DNA of 50,578 bases from Bacteroidales bacterium (lineage in GTDB: Bacteria > Bacteroidota > Bacteroidia > Bacteroidales > 4484-276): contig JACZJL010000109.1 in assembly GCA_014860585.1 (NCBI GenBank), positions 1 to 50,578 of the forward strand. Direction: 5' to 3'. Each line of letters begins with the position of its first letter. The first letter of the stretch is position 1. The notes beneath the pieces are model-generated. The model was not told where the DNA came from. It saw only the letters and a program-made list of their open reading frames with translations, and did no database searches. Made by a program: the position numbers and the translations under genes. Below, piece by piece: positions 17,157 to 26,100 of this stretch.

Positions 17157-18545
17157 ATGTTTAAACCAGAAGTTTACAAACAACGGCGCGATGCGCTGAA
17201 AGCTAAAATGAACAGGGGAATCGCCTTCTTTCCCGGAAATGAAGAATCGCCGATGAACTATGCTGCCAACACGTTTCACTACCGCCAGGACAGCACGTTT
17301 CTTTATTTTTTCGGTCTCGATATGCCCGGTCTTGCCGGTGTGATTGACCTTGACGAAGGAAAAGATTACATTTTCGGAAATGATGTGGAAATCGAAGATA
17401 TCATCTGGATGGGACCACAGCCATTGATGAAAGACAACGCCATGAAGGTGGGAGTAGAGCACGTTTACCCGCATTCCGAACTTGGTAATTTTCTCAAAAA
17501 AGCAATGAATCAGGGCAGAACAATTCATTACATCCCCCAATACCGCCCGGATAACAAAATCCTGCTGGAGTCGCTCACAGGAATCAAAATTGCTGACCAG
17601 AAAGAGCGCGCTTCAGTTCCCTTGATCAAAGCTATTGTTGATCTGAGGAACATTAAGGATGAAAATGAGATCGCAGAATTGGAGAAAGCTGCAGCCATCG
17701 GTTACGACATGCATGTGTTATCAATGAAAATGGCCAAACCGGGCATCCTCGAACGCGAAATAGCCGGCGCCATCGAAGGATTGGCACTATCGGGAGGCGC
17801 CAGCGTTTCGTTCCCAATAATATTGTCGCAAAATGGAGAAACCCTCCACAACCACGATCACAGCCAGGTATTACAGGCCGGTCGCCTCATGATTACTGAT
17901 GCCGGTGCAGAAACAACGATGCATTATGCCAGCGATTTTACCCGGACAATACCAGTTGGCGGAAAATTTTCGCCCAAACAACGGGATATTTACCAGATTG
18001 TACTCGACGCCAACAATGCAGCTACTGCTGCTATCAAACCCGGGGTTACCTACCAGAGTATCCATCTGCTGGCCGCACGCGTGATTGCTTCCGGTCTGAA
18101 AAATGTCGGACTGATGATGGGTGATGTGGATGAAGCGGTGCGTCAGGGTGCGCACGCGATGTTCTTCCCTCACGGTCTCGGTCACATGATGGGACTGGAT
18201 GTGCACGATATGGAAAACTACGGCGAAGACTTCGTTGGTTACGACGAGGAAACCAAACGGATAAAACAGTTCGGAACGGCCTACCTCAGGCTGGGACGCA
18301 GATTGCAAAAAGGTTTTGTTCTTACCAATGAGCCGGGAATTTATTTTATACCCGCGCTCATCGCACAATGGAAAAATGAAGGTAAGTTCAGGGAATTTAT
18401 CAACTACAGCAAGGCTGAAGAGTACATTGGATTTGGAGGAATCAGGATCGAGGACGATATTCTTGTAACCGAAACAGGCAGCCAGTTGATCGGGAAAAGA
18501 ATCCCGGTCACTGTGGAAGAAATTGAAGCTACGATGCGCGGGTAA
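17157..18545 (+). CDS. pepP: Xaa-Pro aminopeptidase (M24B, aminopeptidase P)
   Basis: The 462-residue cytoplasmic dimetal peptidase removes an N-terminal residue that precedes proline. The N-terminal domain (MFKPEVYKQRRDALK, then FHYRQDSTFLYFFG) and the C-terminal pita-bread domain are both complete. Metal ligands can be placed: Asp 248 (MITDAGAE), Asp 260 (ASDFTRT), His 343 (GLGHMMGLDVHD), Glu 392 (TNEPGIYF) and Glu 432 (IRIEDDIL). The length is normal for PepP. A perfect -7 box lies just upstream. The HARE-HTH gene follows 43 bases later on the same strand, but its very different base composition suggests it is not an ancestral operon partner. Confidence 0.93.
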   Translation: MFKPEVYKQRRDALKAKMNRGIAFFPGNEESPMNYAANTFHYRQDSTFLYFFGLDMPGLAGVIDLDEGKDYIFGNDVEIEDIIWMGPQPLMKDNAMKVGVEHVYPHSELGNFLKKAMNQGRTIHYIPQYRPDNKILLESLTGIKIADQKERASVPLIKAIVDLRNIKDENEIAELEKAAAIGYDMHVLSMKMAKPGILEREIAGAIEGLALSGGASVSFPIILSQNGETLHNHDHSQVLQAGRLMITDAGAETTMHYASDFTRTIPVGGKFSPKQRDIYQIVLDANNAATAAIKPGVTYQSIHLLAARVIASGLKNVGLMMGDVDEAVRQGAHAMFFPHGLGHMMGLDVHDMENYGEDFVGYDEETKRIKQFGTAYLRLGRRLQKGFVLTNEPGIYFIPALIAQWKNEGKFREFINYSKAEEYIGFGGIRIEDDILVTETGSQLIGKRIPVTVEEIEATMRG

Positions 18546-18588
18546 GTTTTACTTGGCATTTTAGAACGAAACGACAATAATAAAATAA

Positions 18589-19560
18589 ATGGCAAAGACG
18601 ACATTTTGGGACGTAATCGAAAAGACTGTTGAGAAAGTTGGAACACCACTTTCTGCAAAAGAAATTTGGGACAAGGCAAATGAACTTGGAACCCTTGGCG
18701 ACCTTTCAACTTCCGGCAAAACACCTTGGGCAACAATAGCTGCTTATTGTTACACCGACATTAATAATAACGGTGAGAATTCAACGGTAATTCAAACAAG
18801 CGAGCGACCTGCTCAATTTTTTCTTAGAAAGCTTGCTAACAAAATTGACTTACAAAAGGTTCAGCAACAAAAAGACTCAGAACTAGCTAAAAAAGAAAAG
18901 CCTGAAGCCAAGAAATTTAACGAGAGAGACCTTCATTCTCTCCTAGTAGCTTATGCTTTTGGTAATAGTCATTTTAAGGCCAACTTAAAGACTGTTTTTC
19001 ACGAGAATTCTACGAAAGCGACTAAGGGACAAAATGAATGGTTACATCCTGATCTTGTTGGAGTTTATTTCCCTTTTCGCGACTTCAAGTCTGAAACACT
19101 TGAAATACAAAATCATCTTTCAATTACATCAATAAAACTATTTTCTTTTGAGCTAAAAATTTCTCTGAGCTTCGGAAACCTCCGACAATCATACTTTCAG
19201 GCTGTTTCAAATTCAAGTTGGGCAAATGAAGGTTATCTGGTGACATTAAATATTGATGATGATCCCACTTTTAAAGATGAAGTAAGAAGACTAAACAATG
19301 CCTTTGGCATAGGGATAATTAAACTAAATCCTGAGAATATTTTTGAAAGTGAAATTTTATTTCCGTCAAGAATAAATCAGGAAATTGACTGGGATACAGT
19401 AAATCGATTAGCTAACGAAAATTCGGATTTCAGTGACTTTCTTAAATTAATCACAGAAGACTGTAAGCTTGGAAAAGTGAAAAGCCAGTATGACAAGGTT
19501 TTAAAAATGGAAGAATTAATGAAATATGTTAAAGACAAAGGGATTAACAACACAAAATAA
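18589..19560 (+). CDS. HARE-HTH protein with a restriction-endonuclease-like C-terminal domain (COG2958-like)
   Basis: The 323-residue protein starts with a HARE-HTH (HB1/ASXL/restriction endonuclease) winged-helix domain, about residues 4-82: TFWDVIEKTVEKVGTPLSAK, IWDKANELG, TPWATIAAYCY, then FFLRKL. After a charged linker, LHPDLVGVYFPF (Asp 155) and SFELKIS (Glu 188, Lys 190) form a plausible PD-(D/E)XK nuclease core, and FGNLRQSYFQAVSNSSW would be the following helix. Such proteins are found beside restriction and other defence systems and probably act on DNA, but no reaction is shown here. The gene is AT-rich: hand counts give 16 G+C of 60 at 19081-19140 and 14 of 60 at 19321-19380, against 29 of 60 at 18181-18240 in the preceding gene. 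This points to recent transfer. No methyltransferase or other defence gene is adjacent. Confidence 0.75.
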   Translation: MAKTTFWDVIEKTVEKVGTPLSAKEIWDKANELGTLGDLSTSGKTPWATIAAYCYTDINNNGENSTVIQTSERPAQFFLRKLANKIDLQKVQQQKDSELAKKEKPEAKKFNERDLHSLLVAYAFGNSHFKANLKTVFHENSTKATKGQNEWLHPDLVGVYFPFRDFKSETLEIQNHLSITSIKLFSFELKISLSFGNLRQSYFQAVSNSSWANEGYLVTLNIDDDPTFKDEVRRLNNAFGIGIIKLNPENIFESEILFPSRINQEIDWDTVNRLANENSDFSDFLKLITEDCKLGKVKSQYDKVLKMEELMKYVKDKGINNTK

Positions 19561-19748
19561 CAGGCATTTGAATAAATGCAGGTGAAGTGGCTTATTCAAC
19601 CAAAATGTTACTCTATGGCTTTTGAAAAAGCTTACAGGCATTCGGTTCTGCATCAGCTGCTAAGCAAAGCAATCTATTGACATACAAAGCTAAAATCACA
19701 AAAGTTTAGAGCTATTGTCCCGGTCAATTTCCATAAAAAATTCAGCTT

Positions 19749-20804
19749 TCACTCCTCCGGTTTTCCTTCGATTTGGAGAATCAGGTCTTCCTGCTGACGG
19801 ATGCGTTCACGCAATATAGAGATGTAGGTTTGATTGAGTGAGTCGGGGAAAATCCTGAAGGATTCTTCAGCCCAAACAAGCGCCGGATCGAGTAAACCTT
19901 CCATTTCGGCAGCAAGAGCAAGGTTGAAGGCAGCTCTTGCTTTTTTTGTCCGGTCCGAACTTTCTAAAGTAGTTTTCCAGTTTAATGCTGCATCAGTCCA
20001 GTTGCCTTCTTCAACCTGCGTATAGCCCCTGCGTATATGCCTGTCCCCGGCTTTAAATATGATGCGCTGAGTTTGCACAAAGTGAGGGGATATCCTGGCG
20101 CCGAAAGAAAAGGCAGATTCTTCGGCGGCAGTTTTGAGTAAATCACGGCCAGTTAAATAAAGTCCCTCTTCACTTGTTCCCCAGAAACCCTCAATCCTGT
20201 AATAAAGGGTATCATTAATCAGTTTCTGGTCCACTAACCTTGAAGAAAATGGATGAATAAAAAGCCAGCGACTGGTAAGAAATATTGTATAGAGACTATA
20301 ATACCCCCCAAAAATGCTGGTATAAACCGAGTAATCAATCTTTTTGTCCATTGAACTGAGCAGAATGAGGGCATCAGCTTCATTTTCAATGCACAACGTT
20401 TTAATATTTTCGATATGACCGGTGGTAAAATCATCCGGAATTCCTGGAAGAGGAAATCCCAAACTATCGACGGTGACTGCAGAAAACCGGTTGTTGTAGT
20501 TAAGCATTCCCGCCAGGTTTTCAACAGCAGCGCGCGCATAAGCCGTGTCATAATACACCGTATCAAAATAGTCGGTGCCATAAATTTCATAAAGGGTATT
20601 TTTATTGCCCTCGTTTTCGCTCATATTATTTGCAATAAGCACCTTTTGAATGGACTGAGGAACAATGATTTTAGCCGGTTCCAAAACCTCAATATTGAAA
20701 ACTTCATAGGTTTTACAGGAAATCATTACCAGGAGCAAACTCGCTAAGAATGCAACTTTAATAGTGATTCTCCACTGATTGACCTTGGTCCGGATGGTAT
20801 TCAT
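19749..20804 (-). CDS. DUF6340-like lipoprotein with C-terminal TPR-like helices
   Basis: The 351-residue protein has a long basic N-terminus followed by a lipoprotein signal (FLASLLLVMISCKTYEV, lipobox Cys about 30). The body resembles the Bacteroidota lipoprotein family DUF6340: EVLEPAKIIVP near the start, then a long mixed alpha/beta region with DALILLSSMD. The last 110 residues look like tetratricopeptide helices (GNWTDAALNWKTTLES, KARAAFNLALAAEMEG, DPALVWAEESFRIFPDS). The function is unknown. It starts 21 bases after the beta-helix lipoprotein gene on the same strand, so the two are probably one operon. Both products should be lipid-anchored in the envelope. Confidence 0.75.
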   Translation of the reverse strand: MNTIRTKVNQWRITIKVAFLASLLLVMISCKTYEVFNIEVLEPAKIIVPQSIQKVLIANNMSENEGNKNTLYEIYGTDYFDTVYYDTAYARAAVENLAGMLNYNNRFSAVTVDSLGFPLPGIPDDFTTGHIENIKTLCIENEADALILLSSMDKKIDYSVYTSIFGGYYSLYTIFLTSRWLFIHPFSSRLVDQKLINDTLYYRIEGFWGTSEEGLYLTGRDLLKTAAEESAFSFGARISPHFVQTQRIIFKAGDRHIRRGYTQVEEGNWTDAALNWKTTLESSDRTKKARAAFNLALAAEMEGLLDPALVWAEESFRIFPDSLNQTYISILRERIRQQEDLILQIEGKPEE

Positions 20805-20825
20805 TGCTGCTGGTCAATAAGTTGA

Positions 20826-22292
20826 TTAACGTGGTTTCCGTTCAATCACCGGAACCCATTCATACGCCCCAAGGTCAGGGGTTTTGGTTCTGTCTTCACC
20901 CTGGATGTCAACCGGAACTGTAATGGCTATCTCCGGGCTTCCTATGTTTCGGGCAGGCGAGAGGCTGTCGAGTTGCAGGTCGTTTTCCTGGTAATTAACA
21001 AATACAGGATCTTCGTTTTTGAGGGAGTTAATGTATATGGCAGGGTCTGAAATGTCCATTTCGGTTTTTAGCAGACAATGATCGAATTTTACAAGAAAAT
21101 CTTCCCCCTGACTGTCCATAACCACTTCTTCCCGCTGGTTTCCGTAAATAATGCTGTTGGCAAAGTTGGAATTGAAAGGAAATATAACCGGCTGGTTGTC
21201 CTGGTTTATATAGTAATTATTGAGATAGACCGACGGCGTGTTGCGGATGCTGTAGTTCCAGTAATTACCAATGGTCGTGTGCCTGAAGTCATAGGAACCC
21301 CCAAGGGTCAGCGCCACGGCATATTGCCCGCAGTTTGTGATTACACAATTCTGAGCTGCTATGAGGTAGAACCGTGAAAGTATCCCTGCACCGGACATGT
21401 TTTCAATCATCGTATTGTTCAGGTAGAGTTGATTGCCCATAAACTCTTGCAGGGTTTCCACCTGCAATCCGATAAATCCATTCCTGATGATTGCATAATT
21501 GATCACATTGTCCACGGCGCCTTCATTAATCCAAATTCTGTCCCACTGTCCCGGCAGATATTGATAAAAACCATCCATGCGGTCGCTTTGAAAATAGACC
21601 GGCTCTTCCAATGTTCCGAGTACTTTAAGTGAGCCGCCTTTGTAAATCCACAATCCGGAACCTGAGTGAAAATGAACTTTTGTTCCCGCCTCAATAGTCA
21701 GGCTACCGGTCGAGTCAACCACAGCATAGCCATAAACGACGATTGGAAGGTCATTGGCCCAGGTTGTATCTGCACCTTCGCCTGCAACAATTTTGTATTT
21801 CGGAAGCCCCGGCCGCTCAGTATCCCAAAGAATGAATCTTGCATTTTGTCCCCAGGCGACCAGGTCAACATCCTGAACATTACCATTGGTTTCAAATACG
21901 ATAGAATCGCTAACAATGAAAGGGAGCGTAGCATCGGAAGGGTCAATGGTGACCCTGGCGAAGAGGAAAAGACTATCATTCCCGGCGATTTCCACATCGT
22001 TGAATTGCATTCCCGACTGACCATCCACATTGATCGAATATCGGGAATCAGCTCCATTTGCCAGTTTAATGGAAGAAATTTTTATTCGCTCTTTTGACGT
22101 ATTGTACACCCTGATTTGTTGGGTTATCGAACCAACGGTGACAAAAACAGTGTCGAAAATAATGGTATCGGAAGAGAAGGCCAGTTTCACCGATGGACTG
22201 GTATTAAAATCTTCATCCTTCTGGCAGGCTGTATTGATCAGAACCAGCGCAAGGAATAGAACAACCAGGTAGTTAAAATGCCGCAATGCCAT
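20826..22292 (-). CDS. Beta-helix (pectin-lyase-fold) lipoprotein
   Basis: The 488-residue protein has a lipoprotein signal (YLVVLFLALVLINTACQKDE, Cys about 23). The N-terminal 150 residues look like an Ig-like beta domain (FDTVFVTVGSITQQIRVYN). A right-handed parallel beta-helix follows, suggested by short repeating turns (VHFHSGSGLWIYKGGSLKVL, EEPVYFQSDR, NYAIIRNGFIGLQVE, NTMIENMSGAGILSRF). It ends with the common closing motif of such proteins, AITVPVDIQGEDR followed by PDLGAYEW. Relatives often bind or cleave polysaccharides, but I see no catalytic motif and would not call it an enzyme. It is the first gene of a two-gene unit with the DUF6340-like gene. Confidence 0.8.
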   Translation of the reverse strand: MALRHFNYLVVLFLALVLINTACQKDEDFNTSPSVKLAFSSDTIIFDTVFVTVGSITQQIRVYNTSKERIKISSIKLANGADSRYSINVDGQSGMQFNDVEIAGNDSLFLFARVTIDPSDATLPFIVSDSIVFETNGNVQDVDLVAWGQNARFILWDTERPGLPKYKIVAGEGADTTWANDLPIVVYGYAVVDSTGSLTIEAGTKVHFHSGSGLWIYKGGSLKVLGTLEEPVYFQSDRMDGFYQYLPGQWDRIWINEGAVDNVINYAIIRNGFIGLQVETLQEFMGNQLYLNNTMIENMSGAGILSRFYLIAAQNCVITNCGQYAVALTLGGSYDFRHTTIGNYWNYSIRNTPSVYLNNYYINQDNQPVIFPFNSNFANSIIYGNQREEVVMDSQGEDFLVKFDHCLLKTEMDISDPAIYINSLKNEDPVFVNYQENDLQLDSLSPARNIGSPEIAITVPVDIQGEDRTKTPDLGAYEWVPVIERKPR

Positions 22293-22320
22293 TGGAAAAA
22301 GGCTATTAATTTTTCAAAGT

Positions 22321-22328
22321 CAAAATTA
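22321..22328 (-). promoter_or_regulatory. Putative -7 box of the beta-helix/DUF6340 unit
   Basis: The minus strand reads TAATTTTG, a perfect TAnnTTTG match, about 28 bases before the ATG at 22292. Confidence 0.45.
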
Positions 22329-22391
22329 CCTCACCACTTACGTTTTTTTTGGTTGTTTATTGTCAAAAGAGGAATTCAACCGGTCTCCGAT

Positions 22392-22754
22392 TTACTTTTT
22401 ACTGTTGAAAATGATCAATCCGTAAATCACCAGATTGACCACGATCACCAAAGTTCCCAAAATGATTTGTAGTTCACGGGTAAACGCATCAGGATAAATA
22501 ACCGGAACAAGGTAATGCTCAACAAAACCGCCCTCAAAGCCTGAACTTCCTTCCAGGTGACGGAAATGATTTTCGAGGGGTGTGAGGGGGCAGTACCAGC
22601 CCATCAACTCAATGAGCACTCCCCAGGCAGCAGCGGGCAGATGCAACAGCGCAATCCATCGCTTTTTCATGACAAGCAATCCGCCTGCAACCACAAATGC
22701 AACAAAAAGCAGGTGAATAACCAGTATCAGATCGGCAAGAATTTGATAAATCAT
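22392..22754 (-). CDS. DUF2784 family membrane protein
   Basis: The small membrane protein (120 residues from the ATG at 22754) starts MIYQILADLILVIHLLFVAF and has four hydrophobic segments. Family features are visible: VVAGGLLVMKKRWIALLHLP, WGVLIELMGWYCPLTPLEN and HYLVPVIYPDAF. DUF2784 proteins are of unknown function. The frame is open upstream to an ATG at 22778, adding eight hydrophobic residues; I prefer 22754 because family members usually begin at this position. It is divergent from ftsK, whose promoter box lies at 22786-22793, so the two starts sit close together. Confidence 0.85.
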   Translation of the reverse strand: MIYQILADLILVIHLLFVAFVVAGGLLVMKKRWIALLHLPAAAWGVLIELMGWYCPLTPLENHFRHLEGSSGFEGGFVEHYLVPVIYPDAFTRELQIILGTLVIVVNLVIYGLIIFNSKK

Positions 22755-22785
22755 GGCAATAAAAACAGGAATAATCATTTAATAT

Positions 22786-22793
22786 TACCTTTG
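22786..22793 (+). promoter_or_regulatory. Putative -7 box of ftsK-lolA
   Basis: TACCTTTG matches TAnnTTTG perfectly and lies 27 bases before the ftsK ATG at 22821. It lies inside the long upstream frame and so argues against an earlier start. Confidence 0.5.
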
Positions 22794-22820
22794 CGACTGT
22801 TTAAAGAACTAAAAACCAAT

Positions 22821-25394
22821 ATGCCGGTAAAAAGCAACGTATTAAAAACCAACAAGCTGAAGGAGCCCCCCCCGGGTCAGAAAAGGAGAAAGAAGAGTAC
22901 TCCGGTGAAATCCAGGAAACGGTTTTTTAACAGACGCCAGGTTCAACAAGTTTTTGGCCTGTTCATTATCCTTCTTTCCATTTTCCTTGGAATTGCCTAT
23001 GGCTCTTACCTGGATACATGGAAACCCGAAGACACGGTTTTCAATATGAAGGTTTGGGACATTCTAACGTCAGGCAATGTTACAGTTCATAACCTGATGG
23101 GTAAGCTTGGAGCCGTGAGTGCCTATTATTCGATAAAAAAAGGCTTTGGTGTCGCCGCTTATCTTTTTCTTTTCTTTTTTCTGATGGCCGGGATTAAATT
23201 GTTGTTACCAAAATCAAATGCTCCCGTATGGAAAACATTTCAGATTGTACTCATTGGAATACTGTGGTTTCCGGCCACTTTTGCCTATGTTATGCCCAAT
23301 GTGATGGATGGGATTTTCCCGGGTACTTTCGGCATTTTTGTCGAAAACTGGCTGGTGAATTACCTGGGAAAACCCGGCACCGGATTGATCCTCTTTTTTG
23401 TGCTCATCGTATTTCTTATTGTTATAGGCTTCTTTACCTTGTTTAATTTCAAAATCCCTTCTTTTAAATTATTTGGCCGGAACGGAAAAAATGGGAAGGA
23501 AAAGAATGGAAACGGCAAGCAGCGCAGGGAAGATAAATACAATGTTGAAGAGTATGCAGTTGATGAGGAGGATGAAGATGATGATGATGAAAATGAGAAG
23601 ATAAGGAAGGACAAAGGGATAAACAGCATGATCGGAAAAAAAACCAATGGAACAAATAAAGTTCTCCCCAATCCTTTGCAAAAATCTGGCAGTCCGAATG
23701 TCATCGAACTTGATCCCGGAATTCCGGTGCGGGAGAGACCATTGAAAAATTCAGGATCGGTGGACTTCACCATCGAAAATCCAACAGACATTTCGGATAC
23801 ACAGCAGGTGAAAAAAGAAGAGCCCCCTAAACCAACTTCCACAACCATCAAATCACGTTATGGAGTGGAAAGCCTTTACGACCCGCGCCTCGACTTACCA
23901 CATTACCAGTTTCCAACTTTCGATTTACTGAACGATTATGGCAGCGATAAGGTGAATGTTAGGAATGAAGAGTTGATTGCCAACAAGCAAAAAATTGTGG
24001 AAACGCTGAATCATTACAGTATTGACATCGAAAAGATCAAAGCGACCATCGGCCCGACAGTGACATTGTATGAGATCATCCCGGCGCCGGGGATACGCAT
24101 ATCGCGAATCCGTAACCTTGAAGACGATATTGCATTGAGTTTGTCGGCTCTCGGCATCAGGATTATCGCACCGATTCCGGGAAAAGGGACCGTTGGTATT
24201 GAAGTGCCAAATCAGAACCCTGACATCGTTTCGATGAAGTCGATTCTCGCGTCAGAGAAATTCCAGGAATCCAAAGCAGAGTTGCCTTTCGGGATGGGAA
24301 AAACTGTTTCCAATGAAGTTTTTATCGCCGACCTCACCAAGATGCCCCATATCCTTATGGCCGGCGCTACGGGTCAGGGGAAATCGGTCGGCCTGAATGC
24401 CGTCATTACTTCCCTTTTATATAAAAAACATCCTGCTGAGTTGAAGTTCGTGATGGTTGATCCCAAAAAGGTGGAGTTAACCCTGTTTTCAAAGATCGAA
24501 CGCCATTACCTGGCCAAGTTGCCCGATTCCGAAGAGGCCATAATCACCGATACACGAAAGGTAGTTCGTACCCTCAATTCGCTTGGGATTGAGATGGACA
24601 CGCGTTACGAGTTACTTAAAGACGCCCAGGTGCGGAATATTAAGGAATACAATTCCAAGTTCCTGGAGCGTAAACTCAATCCTACCGAAGGTCACCATTT
24701 CATGCCTTACATCGTGCTGGTAATCGATGAATTTGCCGATCTGATCATGACAGCAGGAAAGGAAATTGAAATCCCGTTGACGCGCCTTGCTCAGCTTGCC
24801 CGCGCGGTGGGTATCCACCTGATTATCGCCACGCAGCGCCCTTCTGTAAATATTATTACCGGCTCCATCAAAGCCAACTTCCCGGCACGTGTCGCTTTCA
24901 GGGTGATTTCAAAAGTTGACTCACGCACCATTCTCGACAGCCCCGGCGCTGACCAGCTGATCGGACGTGGCGACATGCTGCTTTCAACCGGAAGTGATCT
25001 TATCCGGCTGCAATGTGCTTTTATTGATACGCCTGAAATTGACAGGCTGACCGAATTTATCGGATCACAGCGCGCCTATCCCGATGCCTATCATTTACCC
25101 GAGTTTTCCGATGAGCAGGACGAGCACATCACCGAATTTGATCCTTCAGAAAAAGACCAGCTGTTTGAAGATTCAGCGCGGATTTTGGTGCAAACCCAGC
25201 AAGGTTCAACTTCATTATTGCAACGCAAATTGAAAATAGGATACAATCGTGCAGGACGAATCATTGACCAATTGGAAGGCGCCGGTATTGTCGGTCCATT
25301 TGAAGGAAGTAAAGCCCGTGAGGTATTAATTAAAACTGAGTTGGATTTGGAACAGTTTTTGAAAAATATGGACAATAATTTTAATGGTAAATAA
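22821..25394 (+). CDS. ftsK: FtsK/SpoIIIE DNA translocase
   Basis: The 857-residue septal DNA pump moves chromosome ends through the closing division site. The N-terminus is very basic (PPPGQKRRKKSTP), then four transmembrane helices span about residues 50-215. A linker rich in Lys and then Asp/Glu (DEEDEDDDDENE) follows. The motor domain has GPTVTLYEIIPAPG (alpha), Walker A GATGQGKSVGLN (about 514-525) and Walker B VLVIDEFADL (about 631-640). IIATQRPSVNIITG and the C-terminal gamma winged helix (GSTSLLQRKLKIGYNRAGRI, then IDQLEGAGIVG) complete it. The frame is open upstream to 22557, but that part reads as random and overlaps the DUF2784 gene. lolA follows two bases later. Confidence 0.96.
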   Translation: MPVKSNVLKTNKLKEPPPGQKRRKKSTPVKSRKRFFNRRQVQQVFGLFIILLSIFLGIAYGSYLDTWKPEDTVFNMKVWDILTSGNVTVHNLMGKLGAVSAYYSIKKGFGVAAYLFLFFFLMAGIKLLLPKSNAPVWKTFQIVLIGILWFPATFAYVMPNVMDGIFPGTFGIFVENWLVNYLGKPGTGLILFFVLIVFLIVIGFFTLFNFKIPSFKLFGRNGKNGKEKNGNGKQRREDKYNVEEYAVDEEDEDDDDENEKIRKDKGINSMIGKKTNGTNKVLPNPLQKSGSPNVIELDPGIPVRERPLKNSGSVDFTIENPTDISDTQQVKKEEPPKPTSTTIKSRYGVESLYDPRLDLPHYQFPTFDLLNDYGSDKVNVRNEELIANKQKIVETLNHYSIDIEKIKATIGPTVTLYEIIPAPGIRISRIRNLEDDIALSLSALGIRIIAPIPGKGTVGIEVPNQNPDIVSMKSILASEKFQESKAELPFGMGKTVSNEVFIADLTKMPHILMAGATGQGKSVGLNAVITSLLYKKHPAELKFVMVDPKKVELTLFSKIERHYLAKLPDSEEAIITDTRKVVRTLNSLGIEMDTRYELLKDAQVRNIKEYNSKFLERKLNPTEGHHFMPYIVLVIDEFADLIMTAGKEIEIPLTRLAQLARAVGIHLIIATQRPSVNIITGSIKANFPARVAFRVISKVDSRTILDSPGADQLIGRGDMLLSTGSDLIRLQCAFIDTPEIDRLTEFIGSQRAYPDAYHLPEFSDEQDEHITEFDPSEKDQLFEDSARILVQTQQGSTSLLQRKLKIGYNRAGRIIDQLEGAGIVGPFEGSKAREVLIKTELDLEQFLKNMDNNFNGK

Positions 25395-25396
25395 AC

Positions 25397-26050
25397 ATGA
25401 AACAATTGATCATCAGCTTTTTTGCATTTTTCGTTCTCACCTTCCCTTTAGCGCTGCAAGCCCAATCGCGTGACAAACAAGCCTCAGAAATCCTGGAAGA
25501 GGTAACCCAGAAAACAAAAGCATACAAATCCATCAGCATCGAATTCAGCTACCAGATGGAAAATCCGGACGCCAATATCAACGAAACCACGACCGGAAAA
25601 GCCACAATGAGTGGCGACAAATACCGTCTCGAAATTGCAGGACAAACCATTATTTCTGATGGGAAAAACGTGTGGACTGTGCTCAGCGATGCCAAAGAAG
25701 TGCAGATTAACGATGCTGCCGAAGGTGACGACGTTTTTACCCCTACAAAACTGCTGACAAGTTACAGCGATCAGTACAAATCGAAGTTAATCCCCAAAGT
25801 CACTACCCTTCACGGCAAAAATGTCCACGCACTTGAGCTTACCCCCAATCAGAAAAAATCATTCGATAAAGTTCATCTCTTTATTGAAAAAGATAAAATG
25901 CAACTTTTTGTAATTGAGATTTTTGACCAGAACGGCAGCAAATACACCTATAAAATCAACCGTTTCGATACTGACCTCCCTGTGGATGATAAGTCATTTG
26001 CCTTCAGCGACAAAGAATTTCCCGGCTTTTATGTCATCGATATGAGGTAA
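25397..26050 (+). CDS. lolA: LolA-like periplasmic lipoprotein carrier
   Basis: The 217-residue protein has a signal peptide (MKQLIISFFAFFVLTFPLALQAQS). The LolA fold is suggested by KAYKSISIEFSYQMENPD, GKATMSGDKYRLEIAGQTII, SDGKNVWTVL, LTPNQKKSFDKVHLFIEKD and FDTDLPVDDKSFAF. LolA carries lipoproteins across the periplasm from the LolCDE exporter to the outer membrane. The gene begins two bases after ftsK; the ftsK-lolA order is also seen in enterobacteria and supports the call. The sequence is of the divergent Bacteroidota type, so the carrier function is inferred by family. Confidence 0.87.
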   Translation: MKQLIISFFAFFVLTFPLALQAQSRDKQASEILEEVTQKTKAYKSISIEFSYQMENPDANINETTTGKATMSGDKYRLEIAGQTIISDGKNVWTVLSDAKEVQINDAAEGDDVFTPTKLLTSYSDQYKSKLIPKVTTLHGKNVHALELTPNQKKSFDKVHLFIEKDKMQLFVIEIFDQNGSKYTYKINRFDTDLPVDDKSFAFSDKEFPGFYVIDMR

Positions 26051-26100
26051 AGTCATTTTGGAGCAACGACAGATTTTAACACTTCATCAACTCCGGATAC

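Noticed and set aside
22557-22820. Upstream extension of ftsK by 88 codons
   Set aside because: It overlaps the divergent DUF2784 gene and the promoter box; the family start is at 22821.
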